From Eubacterium sp. (GTDB lineage Bacteria > Bacillota_A > Clostridia > Lachnospirales > Lachnospiraceae), in the NCBI GenBank assembly GCA_024687845.1, contig JAILEL010000442.1, positions 1-12,881 on the forward strand: a stretch of DNA of 12,881 nucleotides, given 5' to 3'. A model generated the notes under the pieces. The model had not been told where the DNA came from. It was given only the letters and a program-made list of their open reading frames with translations, and did not search any database. Shown piece after piece: positions 1 through 10,274 of the stretch (its first letter is position 1; the number at the start of each line of letters is the position of its first letter). Position numbers and translations under genes: made by a program.

Positions 1-1
1 A

Positions 2-3000
2 ACTGATTATAATACTTTAGTTGGTGGAAGTAGCAATGAATATTGTATATATAATGGAAAAATATATACAAGCTTAAATGCTGCTCTTGAAGCTATTTCT
101 CCTAGTTCATTAATTAAAGATGCTGAAATTTCTGTAGATAAGGTTGATAATCTATCAGATGATTTTATGCTTGGTACTGATATTTCTGCTGTTCATTCAA
201 TATTTAAAAGTGGTGCAAAATATTATGATTATAATGGTGAGGAACTTGATGAAGCTGGCTTCTTTAAATTCCTTTCTAATAATGGAGTTAACTGGGTCAG
301 AATCAGAGTTTGGAATGATCCTTATGATGCTGATAGAAAAAGCTATGGAGGTGGAAATAATAGTCTTGCTACAGCAGTTGAAATGGGAAAGCTTGCAACA
401 GAAGCTGGTCTGAAGGTTTTTATTGATTTTCATTATTCTGATTTTTGGGCTGATCCTGGAAAACAGATGGTTCCAAAGGCTTGGAAGGATAAAACAGTAG
501 ATGAAAAAGCCACAGCTGTTTATGAATTTACTAAAGATGCACTTGAAACGTTAAAGTCTGAAGGCGTTGATGTTGGCATGGTACAGATAGGAAATGAGAC
601 TTCAGGTGGAAAGATTTGTGGTATCGATGCTAATAAATGGGATGATTCTTCTAAGATTTTTAAGTCTGGTAGTAAGGCTGTAAGAGATATAGACGAAAAT
701 ATACTTATTGCTTTGCATTTTACAAATCCAGAAAAAGGTTATTCCAGTACTGCAAAGGCTTTAAGTGATAATGCAATTGATTATGATGTTTTTGCCAGCT
801 CTTATTATCCATATTGGCATGGATCTCTGACTAATCTTAAGTCTGAGCTTGATAATATTGCAAAAACTTATGATAAGAAAGTGATGGTAGCCGAAACCTC
901 TTATGCATGGACTCTTGAAGACGGCGATGGATTTGATAATACTGTAAGAATTGGTCAAAATGATACTGGTGAAGATCTTATTTATCCTTTTACTGTAAAT
1001 GGTCAGGCTAAATGGGTAAGAGACGTAGTTGATACAGTTAATTCTACTACAAATGGTATAGGTGTATTTTATTGGGAAGCTGCATGGATTCCAGTAGAAA
1101 ACATTAACAATGCAGCAACAGATGATGAAAAAGCAAATATAATTGCTTCTAATAAAGTTAAGTGGGAACAATATGGATCAGGATGGGCTACCAGTTTTGC
1201 CGGCTCTTATGATCCTGATGATGCCGGTAAATGGTATGGCGGTTCAGCAATAGATAATCAGGCATTTTTTGATTTTGACGGTAAAGCCTTGAATTCTCTT
1301 AAAGTTTATGAATATCTTAAAACCGGTTCTATTGCAGAAAAAGTATCAGTAGATAGCGTAAAGGACTCTGAAGTAAGTGTTATATATAATGCGGAATCGA
1401 TAAAGGAAGATGTTCTGGCTGCTATGCCCCAAAAAGTAAATGTCATTTTATCCGATGCTTCAAAAACAGAAGTAGAAGTAAACTGGAACACAGATGATCT
1501 TGATAAGGCAAATGTGGTTGGAGAGTATGAAATAAAGGGTACAGTTATTTATAATGAAGTAGAGTATTCAGCTAAATGTAAGCTTTCTATTCTTCCTATT
1601 AACTTACTGAAAAATCCTGGATTTGAATCAGGTATAAGTGATCCATGGACAATTGAAGGTGAAGCAGGGGTAACGGGTGATGACCCTCATTCAGGTACTA
1701 AATCATTACATTTTTATAATGCTGAAGCGAAGGACTTTACAGTTGAACAGACTATAGAAGGTCTTGAACCTGGAGTATATGCTTTTACTGGTTATTTCCA
1801 GGGAGACCAGAAGAATGTTTCTGGAAGCAATATTTTTGCAACAGTTACAGGAGATAAATATTCACAAAGCTTTGACTTTAATGGATGGACTGTTTGGCAG
1901 ACGCCAGTGATTGATAATATAGTTGTTACGGATATAGATGAAGAACTTACAGTTGGTTTCTATATTACATATGGTGCTGGAGGCTGGGGCACTTGTGATG
2001 ATATGTATCTTTATAAAGTGTCGGACATAGAATCAGTTTCTGCAGATGATTTGTCGGAATTAAAGGCTGGAAGATTAACTAACCTTATAGCTTCAATTAA
2101 TTCTACTATAACTATAAACGATGAAGAGTATATAGCTAAAGTTAGAACGATATATAATTCACTTTCAGATTCAGCAAAATCAATGGTGGCAGATGACTAT
2201 GTTGAAAAGCTTGCGGATGCAGAATATTCTATAGCTGCTCTAGAAGTACAGGAAATGGTAGATTCCTTAGGCGTTGTAAATGCGGATACTCTTGAGAACA
2301 TAAGAGCAGCACAGAAGGCTTATGAAGAACTTCCTGATAAAGCTAAAGAAAAGTTTTCTGCTTCTACCAAGGAAGATCTTGATAGTCTTGTTCAGGATGC
2401 AGATGTATTTGAAGTTGAAGAATTGATCAAGGCAATTGATTCAGAAGAGGATGGAAACAGGCAGGAAAGAATTAATGCGGCAAAAGAAGCTTATGATAAG
2501 TTATCTGATGCAGCTAAGAAGAAAATCTCTGCTAATTCTATAGATAAATTAAATGCAGCTACAAAGGAAACAAGCATTTTAGCGGATGCGGAAAATGCTA
2601 TAAAGCTGATAAATGAAATCGGAAATGCTTCACTTGAAAATGAAGAGAAAATTATAAAGGCTCGAGAAGCATATGAAGCATTGTCTGATGAGGCAAAGGC
2701 CAAAGTTCCTTCAGAAATTCTTGAGATTCTTACTAAAGCAGAGCGTGATCTGGAGCAGGCTAAAAAGGATGCTTCAGAAGCTAAGATTGTCAGTGTGATT
2801 CCGGTTGTTACAATCAAGAATGACAAAATTATTTATACTGGTAAAAATATTAAGCCGGTAGTCACTGTAAAGGTAGATGACAAAAAGCTTATGCCTTCAA
2901 ACTATACCGTTACATATCCAAAGGCAAGTAAGAATGTTGGAACCTATACTATAATTGTAACACTTAAGGCAAACAGTGGTTACAAGGGCACTAAGTCAAT

Positions 3001-3304
3001 TCCATTCCGCATAATACCGAAGAAAACAGGTATTTCCAAGCTGGTAAAAGGAAAAAAATCATTTACTATTAAAGCAAAAACAGTTAAACAGCAGGCTACA
3101 GGATACCAGATTCAGTATAGCACAAATAAGAATTTCTCAGTAAAGAAAACTGTTACTATTAAGAATAATAAAATAACTTCTAAGGCGGTTAAAGGCCTCA
3201 AATCAAAGACAAAATATTATGTCAGAGTCAGAACCTTTAAGACGGTAAAAGGAAAGAAATACTATTCTGACTGGTCAAAGGTGAAAACAGTTAAGACAAA
3301 ATAA
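2..3304 (+). CDS. GH53 arabinogalactan endo-beta-1,4-galactanase, multidomain, 5' partial
   Basis: Secreted enzyme cutting beta-1,4-galactan side chains of pectin. The reading frame is open from base 2, so the start and any signal peptide lie upstream. Residues are numbered from the Met at 167; 55 more precede it. Residues 1-385 are a GH53 barrel with a VRxRVWNDP motif at 44-52, DFHYSDFWADPGKQ at 87-100, acid/base Glu144 in IGNE, nucleophile Glu243 in VAETSYAW, a DGDGxxN calcium-type loop at 252-258, and FYWEAAW at 301-307. Then come a group-4-like bacterial Ig domain (about 392-476), a CBM61-like galactan-binding module (about 478-617, opening NLLKNPGFESG), four helical repeats of 56-60 residues (about 645-870), an MBG/Ig-like domain (877-950) and a Lys-rich fibronectin III-like tail (953-1045). 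No LPXTG motif is present, so how it is held at the surface is unclear. The catalytic assignment is firm; the CBM61 and Ig names rest on sequence resemblance. Confidence 0.93.
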   Translation, partial: TDYNTLVGGSSNEYCIYNGKIYTSLNAALEAISPSSLIKDAEISVDKVDNLSDDFMLGTDISAVHSIFKSGAKYYDYNGEELDEAGFFKFLSNNGVNWVRIRVWNDPYDADRKSYGGGNNSLATAVEMGKLATEAGLKVFIDFHYSDFWADPGKQMVPKAWKDKTVDEKATAVYEFTKDALETLKSEGVDVGMVQIGNETSGGKICGIDANKWDDSSKIFKSGSKAVRDIDENILIALHFTNPEKGYSSTAKALSDNAIDYDVFASSYYPYWHGSLTNLKSELDNIAKTYDKKVMVAETSYAWTLEDGDGFDNTVRIGQNDTGEDLIYPFTVNGQAKWVRDVVDTVNSTTNGIGVFYWEAAWIPVENINNAATDDEKANIIASNKVKWEQYGSGWATSFAGSYDPDDAGKWYGGSAIDNQAFFDFDGKALNSLKVYEYLKTGSIAEKVSVDSVKDSEVSVIYNAESIKEDVLAAMPQKVNVILSDASKTEVEVNWNTDDLDKANVVGEYEIKGTVIYNEVEYSAKCKLSILPINLLKNPGFESGISDPWTIEGEAGVTGDDPHSGTKSLHFYNAEAKDFTVEQTIEGLEPGVYAFTGYFQGDQKNVSGSNIFATVTGDKYSQSFDFNGWTVWQTPVIDNIVVTDIDEELTVGFYITYGAGGWGTCDDMYLYKVSDIESVSADDLSELKAGRLTNLIASINSTITINDEEYIAKVRTIYNSLSDSAKSMVADDYVEKLADAEYSIAALEVQEMVDSLGVVNADTLENIRAAQKAYEELPDKAKEKFSASTKEDLDSLVQDADVFEVEELIKAIDSEEDGNRQERINAAKEAYDKLSDAAKKKISANSIDKLNAATKETSILADAENAIKLINEIGNASLENEEKIIKAREAYEALSDEAKAKVPSEILEILTKAERDLEQAKKDASEAKIVSVIPVVTIKNDKIIYTGKNIKPVVTVKVDDKKLMPSNYTVTYPKASKNVGTYTIIVTLKANSGYKGTKSIPFRIIPKKTGISKLVKGKKSFTIKAKTVKQQATGYQIQYSTNKNFSVKKTVTIKNNKITSKAVKGLKSKTKYYVRVRTFKTVKGKKYYSDWSKVKTVKTK

Positions 3305-3419
3305 CTATCAGCTTGTAATAGTAAACAAAATAATTGAAATCATAAGGATGAGTTGTTGTTGTTTTTAGACAAAGATAAAAAAATGTCAAAATAAATGACA
3401 AATTATTATAAATGTCTTG

Positions 3420-3448
3420 TTGCTTTAAATCGATAAAATTAGTATAAT
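3420..3448 (+). promoter_or_regulatory. Putative sigma-A promoter of the V-ATPase operon
   Basis: A perfect TATAAT lies at 3443-3448, with a weak -35 candidate TTGCTT at 3420-3425 and a 17-base spacer. The sequence around it is AT-rich and it is the only good -10 box between the galactanase stop and ntpF. The start point would fall near 3455, inside the left arm of the inverted repeat at 3450-3480. The -35 matches the consensus at only three positions, so an activator or an extended contact may be needed. Confidence 0.55.
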
Positions 3449-3449
3449 C

Positions 3450-3480
3450 GGAGTTGGTGCGATTTTTGGGCACCAACTCC
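3450..3480 (+). promoter_or_regulatory. Perfect 11-bp inverted repeat in the ntp leader (operator, attenuator or terminator)
   Basis: GGAGTTGGTGC at 3450-3460 is the exact reverse complement of GCACCAACTCC at 3470-3480, with a 9-base loop, and ATTTTT follows at 3481-3486. The shape fits an intrinsic terminator. It starts one base after the -10 box and ends 21 bases before the ntpF start codon. It could end galactanase transcription, attenuate the ATPase operon, or be a dyad operator over the start point. The structure is plain in the sequence; the role is inference. Confidence 0.6.
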
Positions 3481-3501
3481 ATTTTTATGAGAGGAGAAAT
3501 T

Positions 3502-3810
3502 ATGTTAGCAGAGTCAATGAAAGCTGTTGAGGCAGCTGAAAAAGCTGCAAGTGAAATTGTATCTGATGCAAGAAATGAAGCTGATAAGATTCGCAAAAAT
3601 TCTGAAGCAGAAAGCGAACAAATGAAGCAGAAAGCATATAGTGATGCAAAGACACGAGAAGCTGAAAAAATGAAGCAACTTGAGGAATCAAGAGTGCTGG
3701 CTGCGAAGAATGCTGAACAAAATGCTCTGAAGAAAGCAGAGCAGCTTCGTCAAGATTCTCTTGACAAAGAAGAAGCAGCAGTGAAAGCAGTAATCGATAA
3801 AATTTTATAG
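3502..3810 (+). CDS. ntpF: V-type ATPase subunit G/H (NtpF), peripheral stalk
   Basis: This 102-residue, highly charged, Ala/Glu/Lys/Gln-rich protein has no membrane segment and reads as one long coiled coil, as in the subunit G/H family (NtpF/AhaH). With NtpE it forms the peripheral stalks that keep A3B3 from turning with the rotor. The start ATG at 3502 is set by GAGGAG at 3491-3496, five bases upstream; the frame is open back to a TTG at 3454, but that would translate through the leader inverted repeat. It is first in the operon, 15 bases before ntpI, which matches the position of ntpF in E. hirae. The family is poorly conserved, so the call leans on length, composition and position. Confidence 0.88.
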   Translation: MLAESMKAVEAAEKAASEIVSDARNEADKIRKNSEAESEQMKQKAYSDAKTREAEKMKQLEESRVLAAKNAEQNALKKAEQLRQDSLDKEEAAVKAVIDKIL

Positions 3811-3819
3811 AAAGGCGGG
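3811..3819 (+). promoter_or_regulatory. Ribosome binding site fixing the TTG start of ntpI
   Basis: AAAGGCGGG begins right after the ntpF stop codon and sits about six bases from the TTG at 3826. The next in-frame ATG at 3841 would be about 21 bases away, too far for this site. This supports TTG as the true start. Confidence 0.7.
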
Positions 3820-3825
3820 ATATAT

Positions 3826-6316
<2,491 letters not shown>

Positions 6317-6332
6317 TACCAGCTAAAGACAA

Positions 6333-6361
6333 CATACTGGCAAGTTTACTTGCGTAGTATG
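6333..6361 (+). other. Stem-loop 1 downstream of ntpK
   Basis: CATACT (6333-6338) pairs with AGTATG (6356-6361), and GCAAG (6340-6344) pairs with CTTGC (6349-6353) around a TTTA loop; a small 1x2 internal loop separates the stems. It begins 17 bases after the ntpK stop. No U-tract follows, so it looks more like an mRNA-protecting structure than a terminator. Confidence 0.6.
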
Positions 6362-6369
6362 GTGGCTTT

Positions 6370-6388
6370 ATGCTGGTTAGAACAGCAT
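6370..6388 (+). other. Stem-loop 2 in the ntpK-ntpE gap
   Basis: ATGCTG (6370-6375) pairs with CAGCAT (6383-6388) around a 7-base loop. It is a short, weaker hairpin between two stronger ones, with no U-tract. Confidence 0.45.
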
Positions 6389-6397
6389 GAGTGTGTA

Positions 6398-6420
6398 GCA
6401 GGTTATGGTTTTTAACCTGC
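6398..6420 (+). other. Stem-loop 3 in the ntpK-ntpE gap
   Basis: GCAGGTTA (6398-6405) and TAACCTGC (6413-6420) are perfect reverse complements around a 7-base loop, TGGTTTT. No T-run follows the stem, so it is unlikely to be an efficient intrinsic terminator by itself. Confidence 0.6.
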
Positions 6421-6428
6421 GAAACACG

Positions 6429-6555
6429 AATACTGTTAGGAATTACGAGAGCGAAGCGGAGTAATTCCGTACTACTTCAATAAATCACAGAAGTAATACT
6501 GTTTAGGAATTACGAGAGCGAAGCGGAGTAATTCTTTATTATTTCAAATTTGTAA
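6429..6555 (+). repeat. Tandem pair of about 66-base palindromic repeats before ntpE
   Basis: Two units begin at 6429 and 6495. Each opens with AATACTGTT and carries a core GAATTACGAGAGCGAAGCGG that runs on into AGTAATTC. The first 39-40 bases (6429-6467 and 6495-6534) are identical except for one extra T in unit 2; the tails, TACTACTTCAA and TATTATTTCAA, are similar but drifted. In each core GAATTAC pairs with GTAATTC, and unit 1 pairs one base further (GGAATTAC 6439-6446 with GTAATTCC 6461-6468). The core is richer in GC than its surroundings. It reads like a mobile or amplified intergenic repeat, or a duplicated RNA hairpin. Bases 6556-6587 hold only the ntpE ribosome site. Confidence 0.8.
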
Positions 6556-6587
6556 ATGTGATAAGTAAGATAAGAAAGGAGAAGCGC

Positions 6588-7181
6588 ATGGCAGGTATTG
6601 AAAAGATTACTAATGAGATTAATCTTGAAGCTAAAGAAGAAGCTGCCAAAATTATTTCTTCTGCTGAAGAAACTGCAAAAATGCTTCTTGCTAAGACTGA
6701 AGAAGAGTGTGCTGCTATCAGAGCTGAGGCTGATGAAAAACTCGGTAAGAAGCTGCTTGCTGAAGATAAGAAAACTCAGTCACAGTGTGAACAGGTTGAG
6801 AAGCTTATCATTCTGAAAACAAAGCAGGACATTATTGATTCAGTTATAAATAAAGCAAAGAATAAGCTTCTGCTTCAGGATTCAGATGAATATTTTAATA
6901 CATTACTTAAGCTTCTTGAGAAACAGGCTCAGGCTGATAAAGGAATTCTTTTCCTGAATCAGAAGGATTTAGCCAGAATTCCGGTTGACTTTGTTACGTC
7001 AGCTGCAGAAATAGCTGCCAAAAATGGCGGTGAACTGGAGTTTTCTAAAACTCCAGTTGATATAGATGGCGGATTTGTACTTAAGTATGGAAATATTGAG
7101 ATTAATTCATCCATTGATGCTATATTTGATGAAAATGTGGATGAACTAGTTGATGTTTGTAGCAAGATGCTTTGGACATAA
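6588..7181 (+). CDS. ntpE: V-type ATPase subunit E, peripheral stalk
   Basis: This 197-residue protein has a long N-terminal coiled-coil helix (about 1-100, rich in Glu, Lys and Ala) and a compact alpha/beta C-terminal part ending in a short helix. That is the layout of subunit E, which pairs with NtpF and holds the top of A3B3 through its C-terminal domain. The N-terminus MAGIEKITNEINLEAKEEA is typical of the family. ATG at 6588 is chosen because AAAGGAG at 6575-6581 lies six bases upstream and because the family begins here; the frame stays open to a GTG at 6558, but that would put the ribosome site inside the gene. It ends 13 bases before ntpC. Confidence 0.95.
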   Translation: MAGIEKITNEINLEAKEEAAKIISSAEETAKMLLAKTEEECAAIRAEADEKLGKKLLAEDKKTQSQCEQVEKLIILKTKQDIIDSVINKAKNKLLLQDSDEYFNTLLKLLEKQAQADKGILFLNQKDLARIPVDFVTSAAEIAAKNGGELEFSKTPVDIDGGFVLKYGNIEINSSIDAIFDENVDELVDVCSKMLWT

Positions 7182-7194
7182 GGGAGACTAAAAT

Positions 7195-8166
7195 ATGAGA
7201 GATGCGGATTACATTTATGCAGTTGCATGCATACGTGCTAAAGAAAAAACGCTTCTGACAGATTCTGATGTCCAGACCATGGTTGGAATGAAGAGCGAAA
7301 AGGAAGTTTTATCTTATCTTGTTGAAAAAGGCTGGGGAGATGGATCTATTAATTCTGAAATGGAAACAGTCCTTTCAGCAGAAGAAGAAAAACAGATGAA
7401 GCTTCTTAATACTCTTGGTGTTGATGACAGGATAATTGATACTCTGTTTATACAGGAACTTTATCATAATCTTAAAGCTGCTATTAAAGAAATCTGTGCC
7501 GGCATTGACGATAGTCAGGCTTTTTATGAACATGATGTATATGGAAAGGATCAGTTGATTCAGATTCTTAGGGATAAGGATTTTGATAAACTTCCTGATG
7601 GTATGCAAAATGTGGCAAAAGAGGCCTTTGATCTTATGTTAACTACCAGAGATGGCCAGCGTGCTGATATAATGATTGACAGAGCATGTCTTGATGCAAT
7701 TGAAAAGGAAGCAGCTACAACTAAGGATAAATTTCTCGCGGAATATGCTGAAAATAAAGTTGTTATTGCTGATATAAAGATTGCTGTCAGGGCCGCTGAT
7801 ACAAAGAGATCATTAAATGTGATAGAAGAAGCTCTTGCACCTAATAGAAAATTCGATGTTAAGAAGCTTTCGGCAGCTGCTGCAACGGGACGTGAAGCAG
7901 TATATGAGTTTCTGGAAAAAACAGAATACAGAGATGCTGTAGATGCTCTTAAGGATTCATTTTCTGCATTTGAAAGATGGTGTGATGATTATATCATGAA
8001 GTCACTTATGAATCAGAAAACAAATATCATGTCCAGCGGACCAGTAGTAGCTTTCTTCCTGGCAAAACAGAACGAGATAAGAACTGCAAGAATCATTATG
8101 ACTGCAAAAGCAAATGGATTCAGCGAGGATGTTATCTCAGAAAGGGTAAGGAAAATGTATGGATGA
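7195..8166 (+). CDS. ntpC: V-type ATPase subunit C (d-type, rotor-to-ring connector)
   Basis: This 323-residue soluble, helix-rich protein belongs to the V-ATPase subunit C/AC39 family, which sits as a funnel on the K ring and receives the D-F shaft. The opening MRDADYIYAVACIRAKEKTLL fits the conserved N-terminal pattern of a Tyr-rich stretch, then Arg-x-Lys-Glu and Leu-Leu. Three similar helical segments repeat along the protein, as expected for the family, and its length is normal. AAGGGAG at 7180-7186, overlapping the ntpE stop, lies eight bases from the ATG. The 3' end overlaps ntpG by eight bases, which implies coupled translation. Confidence 0.94.
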   Translation: MRDADYIYAVACIRAKEKTLLTDSDVQTMVGMKSEKEVLSYLVEKGWGDGSINSEMETVLSAEEEKQMKLLNTLGVDDRIIDTLFIQELYHNLKAAIKEICAGIDDSQAFYEHDVYGKDQLIQILRDKDFDKLPDGMQNVAKEAFDLMLTTRDGQRADIMIDRACLDAIEKEAATTKDKFLAEYAENKVVIADIKIAVRAADTKRSLNVIEEALAPNRKFDVKKLSAAAATGREAVYEFLEKTEYRDAVDALKDSFSAFERWCDDYIMKSLMNQKTNIMSSGPVVAFFLAKQNEIRTARIIMTAKANGFSEDVISERVRKMYG

Positions 8167-8485
8167 TAATAAAATCGCTGTAATGGGAAACTATGACAGT
8201 ATCTATGGATTTGCCGCCCTGGGACTCAGCACATTTCCTGTTGAAGGACAGGAGGATGCAATAAAAACGCTTAAGAATCTTGCAGGAAGCGGATATGGAA
8301 TAATATATATTACTGAAGAATATGCAGCACTGACTGCTAAACAGATAGAAAAATATAATGAGGTTATGACACCGGCTATCATTCAGATACCTGGTGTGAA
8401 GGGAAATACGGGAGATGGAATCAGAGCCGTAAGACGTTCGGTTGAAAAGGCTGTTGGTTCAGACATCTTGTTCGGAGATAATTGA
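8159..8485 (+). CDS. ntpG: V-type ATPase subunit F (NtpG), rotor shaft cap
   Basis: This 108-residue Rossmann-like small protein fits subunit F. The N-terminal strand [18 protein letters not shown] (residues 5-22) is the family signature, [10 protein letters not shown] (47-56) is the second strand and helix, and PAIIQIPG (72-79) the third. Subunit F binds subunit D in the central shaft of V1. The gene is named ntpG in E. hirae, while the protein is subunit F in general nomenclature. Its ATG lies inside the last codons of ntpC (eight-base overlap), and only a modest AAGG at 8148-8151 is available, so it is probably translated by coupling to ntpC. It is present once per complex. Confidence 0.95.
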   Translation: MDDNKIAVMGNYDSIYGFAALGLSTFPVEGQEDAIKTLKNLAGSGYGIIYITEEYAALTAKQIEKYNEVMTPAIIQIPGVKGNTGDGIRAVRRSVEKAVGSDILFGDN

Positions 8486-8501
8486 AAGGAGACACAGCTC
8501 C

Positions 8502-10274
8502 ATGGGAGTAGTTGGAAAGATTAAGAAGGTCGCTGGCCCGCTTGTTATTGCAACTGGAATGCGTGATGCGGACATGTTCGACGTTGTTCGTGTTAGTAAT
8601 GAGCGACTTATCGGTGAGATAATAGAGATGCACGGTGATGAGGCATCTATTCAGGTTTATGAGGAAACAGCCGGACTTGGTCCCGGTGAGCCTGTAGAAT
8701 CTACTGAGGTTCCACTTTCTGTTGAACTTGGGCCTGGACTTATGGGCTCCATATATGATGGAATTCAGAGACCTCTTACGAAGATTATGGAGGTTACAGG
8801 TGGTAATCTTCTTGAAAGAGGTGTTGAAGTTCCTTCACTGGATAGAGATAAAAAATGGGATTTTGTTGCAACTGCTAAGGTTGGCGACAAGGTTGTTGCC
8901 GGAGATATTATAGGTACAGTTCAGGAAACAGAGGTTGTAACACAGCGAATCATGGTTCCTTATGGAATTGAAGGAACTGTTAAGAGCATTGAGAGTGGTT
9001 CATTTACAGTTACTGATACTGTTGCAGTTGTTGAAACTGCAGATGGTGATAAGGAGCTTATGATGATGCAGAAATGGCCTGTTAGAAGAGGTCGTCCTTA
9101 TGCTAAGAAGCTTCCACCACGTCAGCCACTTATAACAGGACAGAGAGTAGTTGATACATTTTTCCCTATTGCAAAGGGTGGTGTAGCTGCAGTTCCAGGA
9201 CCATTCGGTTCAGGTAAAACAGTTATTCAGCATCAGCTTGCAAAATGGGCTGATGCCGAAATCGTTGTCTATATTGGATGTGGAGAGCGTGGAAATGAGA
9301 TGACAGACGTTCTGAATGAGTTTCCAGAACTGAAGGATCCACGTACAGGCGAGTCTCTTATGAAGAGAACTATCCTTATAGCTAATACATCAGATATGCC
9401 TGTTGCTGCTCGAGAAGCATCTATTTATACAGGTATTACACTTGCCGAATATTTCAGAGACATGGGCTATTCAGTTGCTCTTATGGCTGATTCAACATCA
9501 CGTTGGGCAGAGGCACTTCGTGAGATGTCTGGACGTCTTGAGGAAATGCCAGGTGAGGAAGGTTATCCAGCTTATCTTGCATCTCGTCTCGCGCAGTTCT
9601 ATGAGAGAGCTGGACATGTAGTATGTCTTGGAAGTGATGAGAGACAAGGTGCACTTTCAGCAATCGGTGCCGTATCTCCTCCAGGTGGTGATATTTCCGA
9701 GCCAGTTTCTCAGGCTACACTTCGTATAGTTAAAGTGTTCTGGTCACTGGATGCAAGCCTTGCTTATCAGAGACATTTCCCAGCTATTAACTGGCTGAAC
9801 AGTTACAGTCTGTATCTTGATGAGATTAAAGGCTGGTTTGATGAAAATGTAAATGAAGAATGGATGATTCTTCGTCAGAATCTTATGAGTCTGCTTCAGG
9901 AAGAAGCATCTCTTAATGAAATCGTTAAGATGGTTGGTATGGATGCGCTTTCACCTCAGGACAGACTTAAGATGGAGGCAGCAAGATCAATAAGAGAAGA
10001 TTTCCTGCATCAGAATTCATTTGACGAAATTGATACATATACTTCTATGCAGAAGCAGTTCTATATGCAGAAGCTGGTTTGGCTTTTCTATGATGAGAGC
10101 TTGAAGGCTCTTAAAGAAGGGGCAAATATCAATGATATAGTTGCTATGGCTGTTCGCGAAGATATCGGTCGTTACAAATATACATTAGAAGATAAAATAG
10201 ATGAAAAATATAAAGAAGTTCATGATGCTCTTATTCGTGAGGTTTCAGGACTTATCGGAAAGGAGGAGGACTAA
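8502..10274 (+). CDS. ntpA: V-type ATPase catalytic subunit A
   Basis: This 590-residue subunit (family length about 585-600) contains the three catalytic ATP sites of V1. An N-terminal beta-barrel (about 1-75) is followed by the non-homologous bulge typical of A subunits (about 110-195) and the nucleotide domain. The P-loop is GPFGSGKT at 233-240 (Lys239, Thr240), the catalytic Glu262 lies in GERGNEMTD, and Walker B Asp330 in [21 protein letters not shown] is at 393-402, and the C-terminal helical bundle runs to 590. All key residues are intact. ATG at 8502 is chosen because GAAAGGAGA at 8484-8492 is nine bases upstream and [15 protein letters not shown] is the normal start; the frame continues upstream through ntpG to 8442 without a ribosome site. 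It ends in a TAATG junction with ntpB. Confidence 0.98.
   Translation: MGVVGKIKKVAGPLVIATGMRDADMFDVVRVSNERLIGEIIEMHGDEASIQVYEETAGLGPGEPVESTEVPLSVELGPGLMGSIYDGIQRPLTKIMEVTGGNLLERGVEVPSLDRDKKWDFVATAKVGDKVVAGDIIGTVQETEVVTQRIMVPYGIEGTVKSIESGSFTVTDTVAVVETADGDKELMMMQKWPVRRGRPYAKKLPPRQPLITGQRVVDTFFPIAKGGVAAVPGPFGSGKTVIQHQLAKWADAEIVVYIGCGERGNEMTDVLNEFPELKDPRTGESLMKRTILIANTSDMPVAAREASIYTGITLAEYFRDMGYSVALMADSTSRWAEALREMSGRLEEMPGEEGYPAYLASRLAQFYERAGHVVCLGSDERQGALSAIGAVSPPGGDISEPVSQATLRIVKVFWSLDASLAYQRHFPAINWLNSYSLYLDEIKGWFDENVNEEWMILRQNLMSLLQEEASLNEIVKMVGMDALSPQDRLKMEAARSIREDFLHQNSFDEIDTYTSMQKQFYMQKLVWLFYDESLKALKEGANINDIVAMAVREDIGRYKYTLEDKIDEKYKEVHDALIREVSGLIGKEED
10259..10269 (+). promoter_or_regulatory. 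Strong Shine-Dalgarno of ntpB inside the end of ntpA
   Basis: AAAGGAGGAGG overlaps the last codons of ntpA and encodes its Lys-Glu-Glu tail. It sits 4-7 bases before the ntpB ATG, which shares one base with the ntpA stop (TAATG). This arrangement suits tight one-to-one production of A and B. Confidence 0.75.

Noticed and set aside
761..1171. 136-residue open frame on the - strand under the galactanase
   Set aside because: Opposite the GH53 catalytic core, with Cys/Ile-rich composition and no start signal; a shadow of the real gene.
3384..3400. Short TGTCA/TGACA inverted repeat in the galactanase-ntpF gap
   Set aside because: Only five pairs with an AT-rich 7-base loop; expected by chance in this composition, although the stretch 3305-3419 otherwise shows nothing.
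3454..3501. Upstream TTG start that would extend ntpF by 16 residues
   Set aside because: It would translate through the leader inverted repeat and the ribosome site; GAGGAG is correctly spaced only for the ATG at 3502.
6542..6571. Possible promoter for ntpE (TTTCAA-18-TAAGAT)
   Set aside because: The -35 is poor, and the predicted RNA would begin within the ribosome site, so it was not called.
6558..6587. GTG start extending ntpE by 10 residues
   Set aside because: The AAAGGAG site would lie inside the extension, and family members start at the MAGIEKIT position.
8442..8501. Upstream TTG start that would extend ntpA by 20 residues into ntpG
   Set aside because: No ribosome site there, and the family N-terminus begins at [13 protein letters not shown], directly after a good site at 8484-8492.
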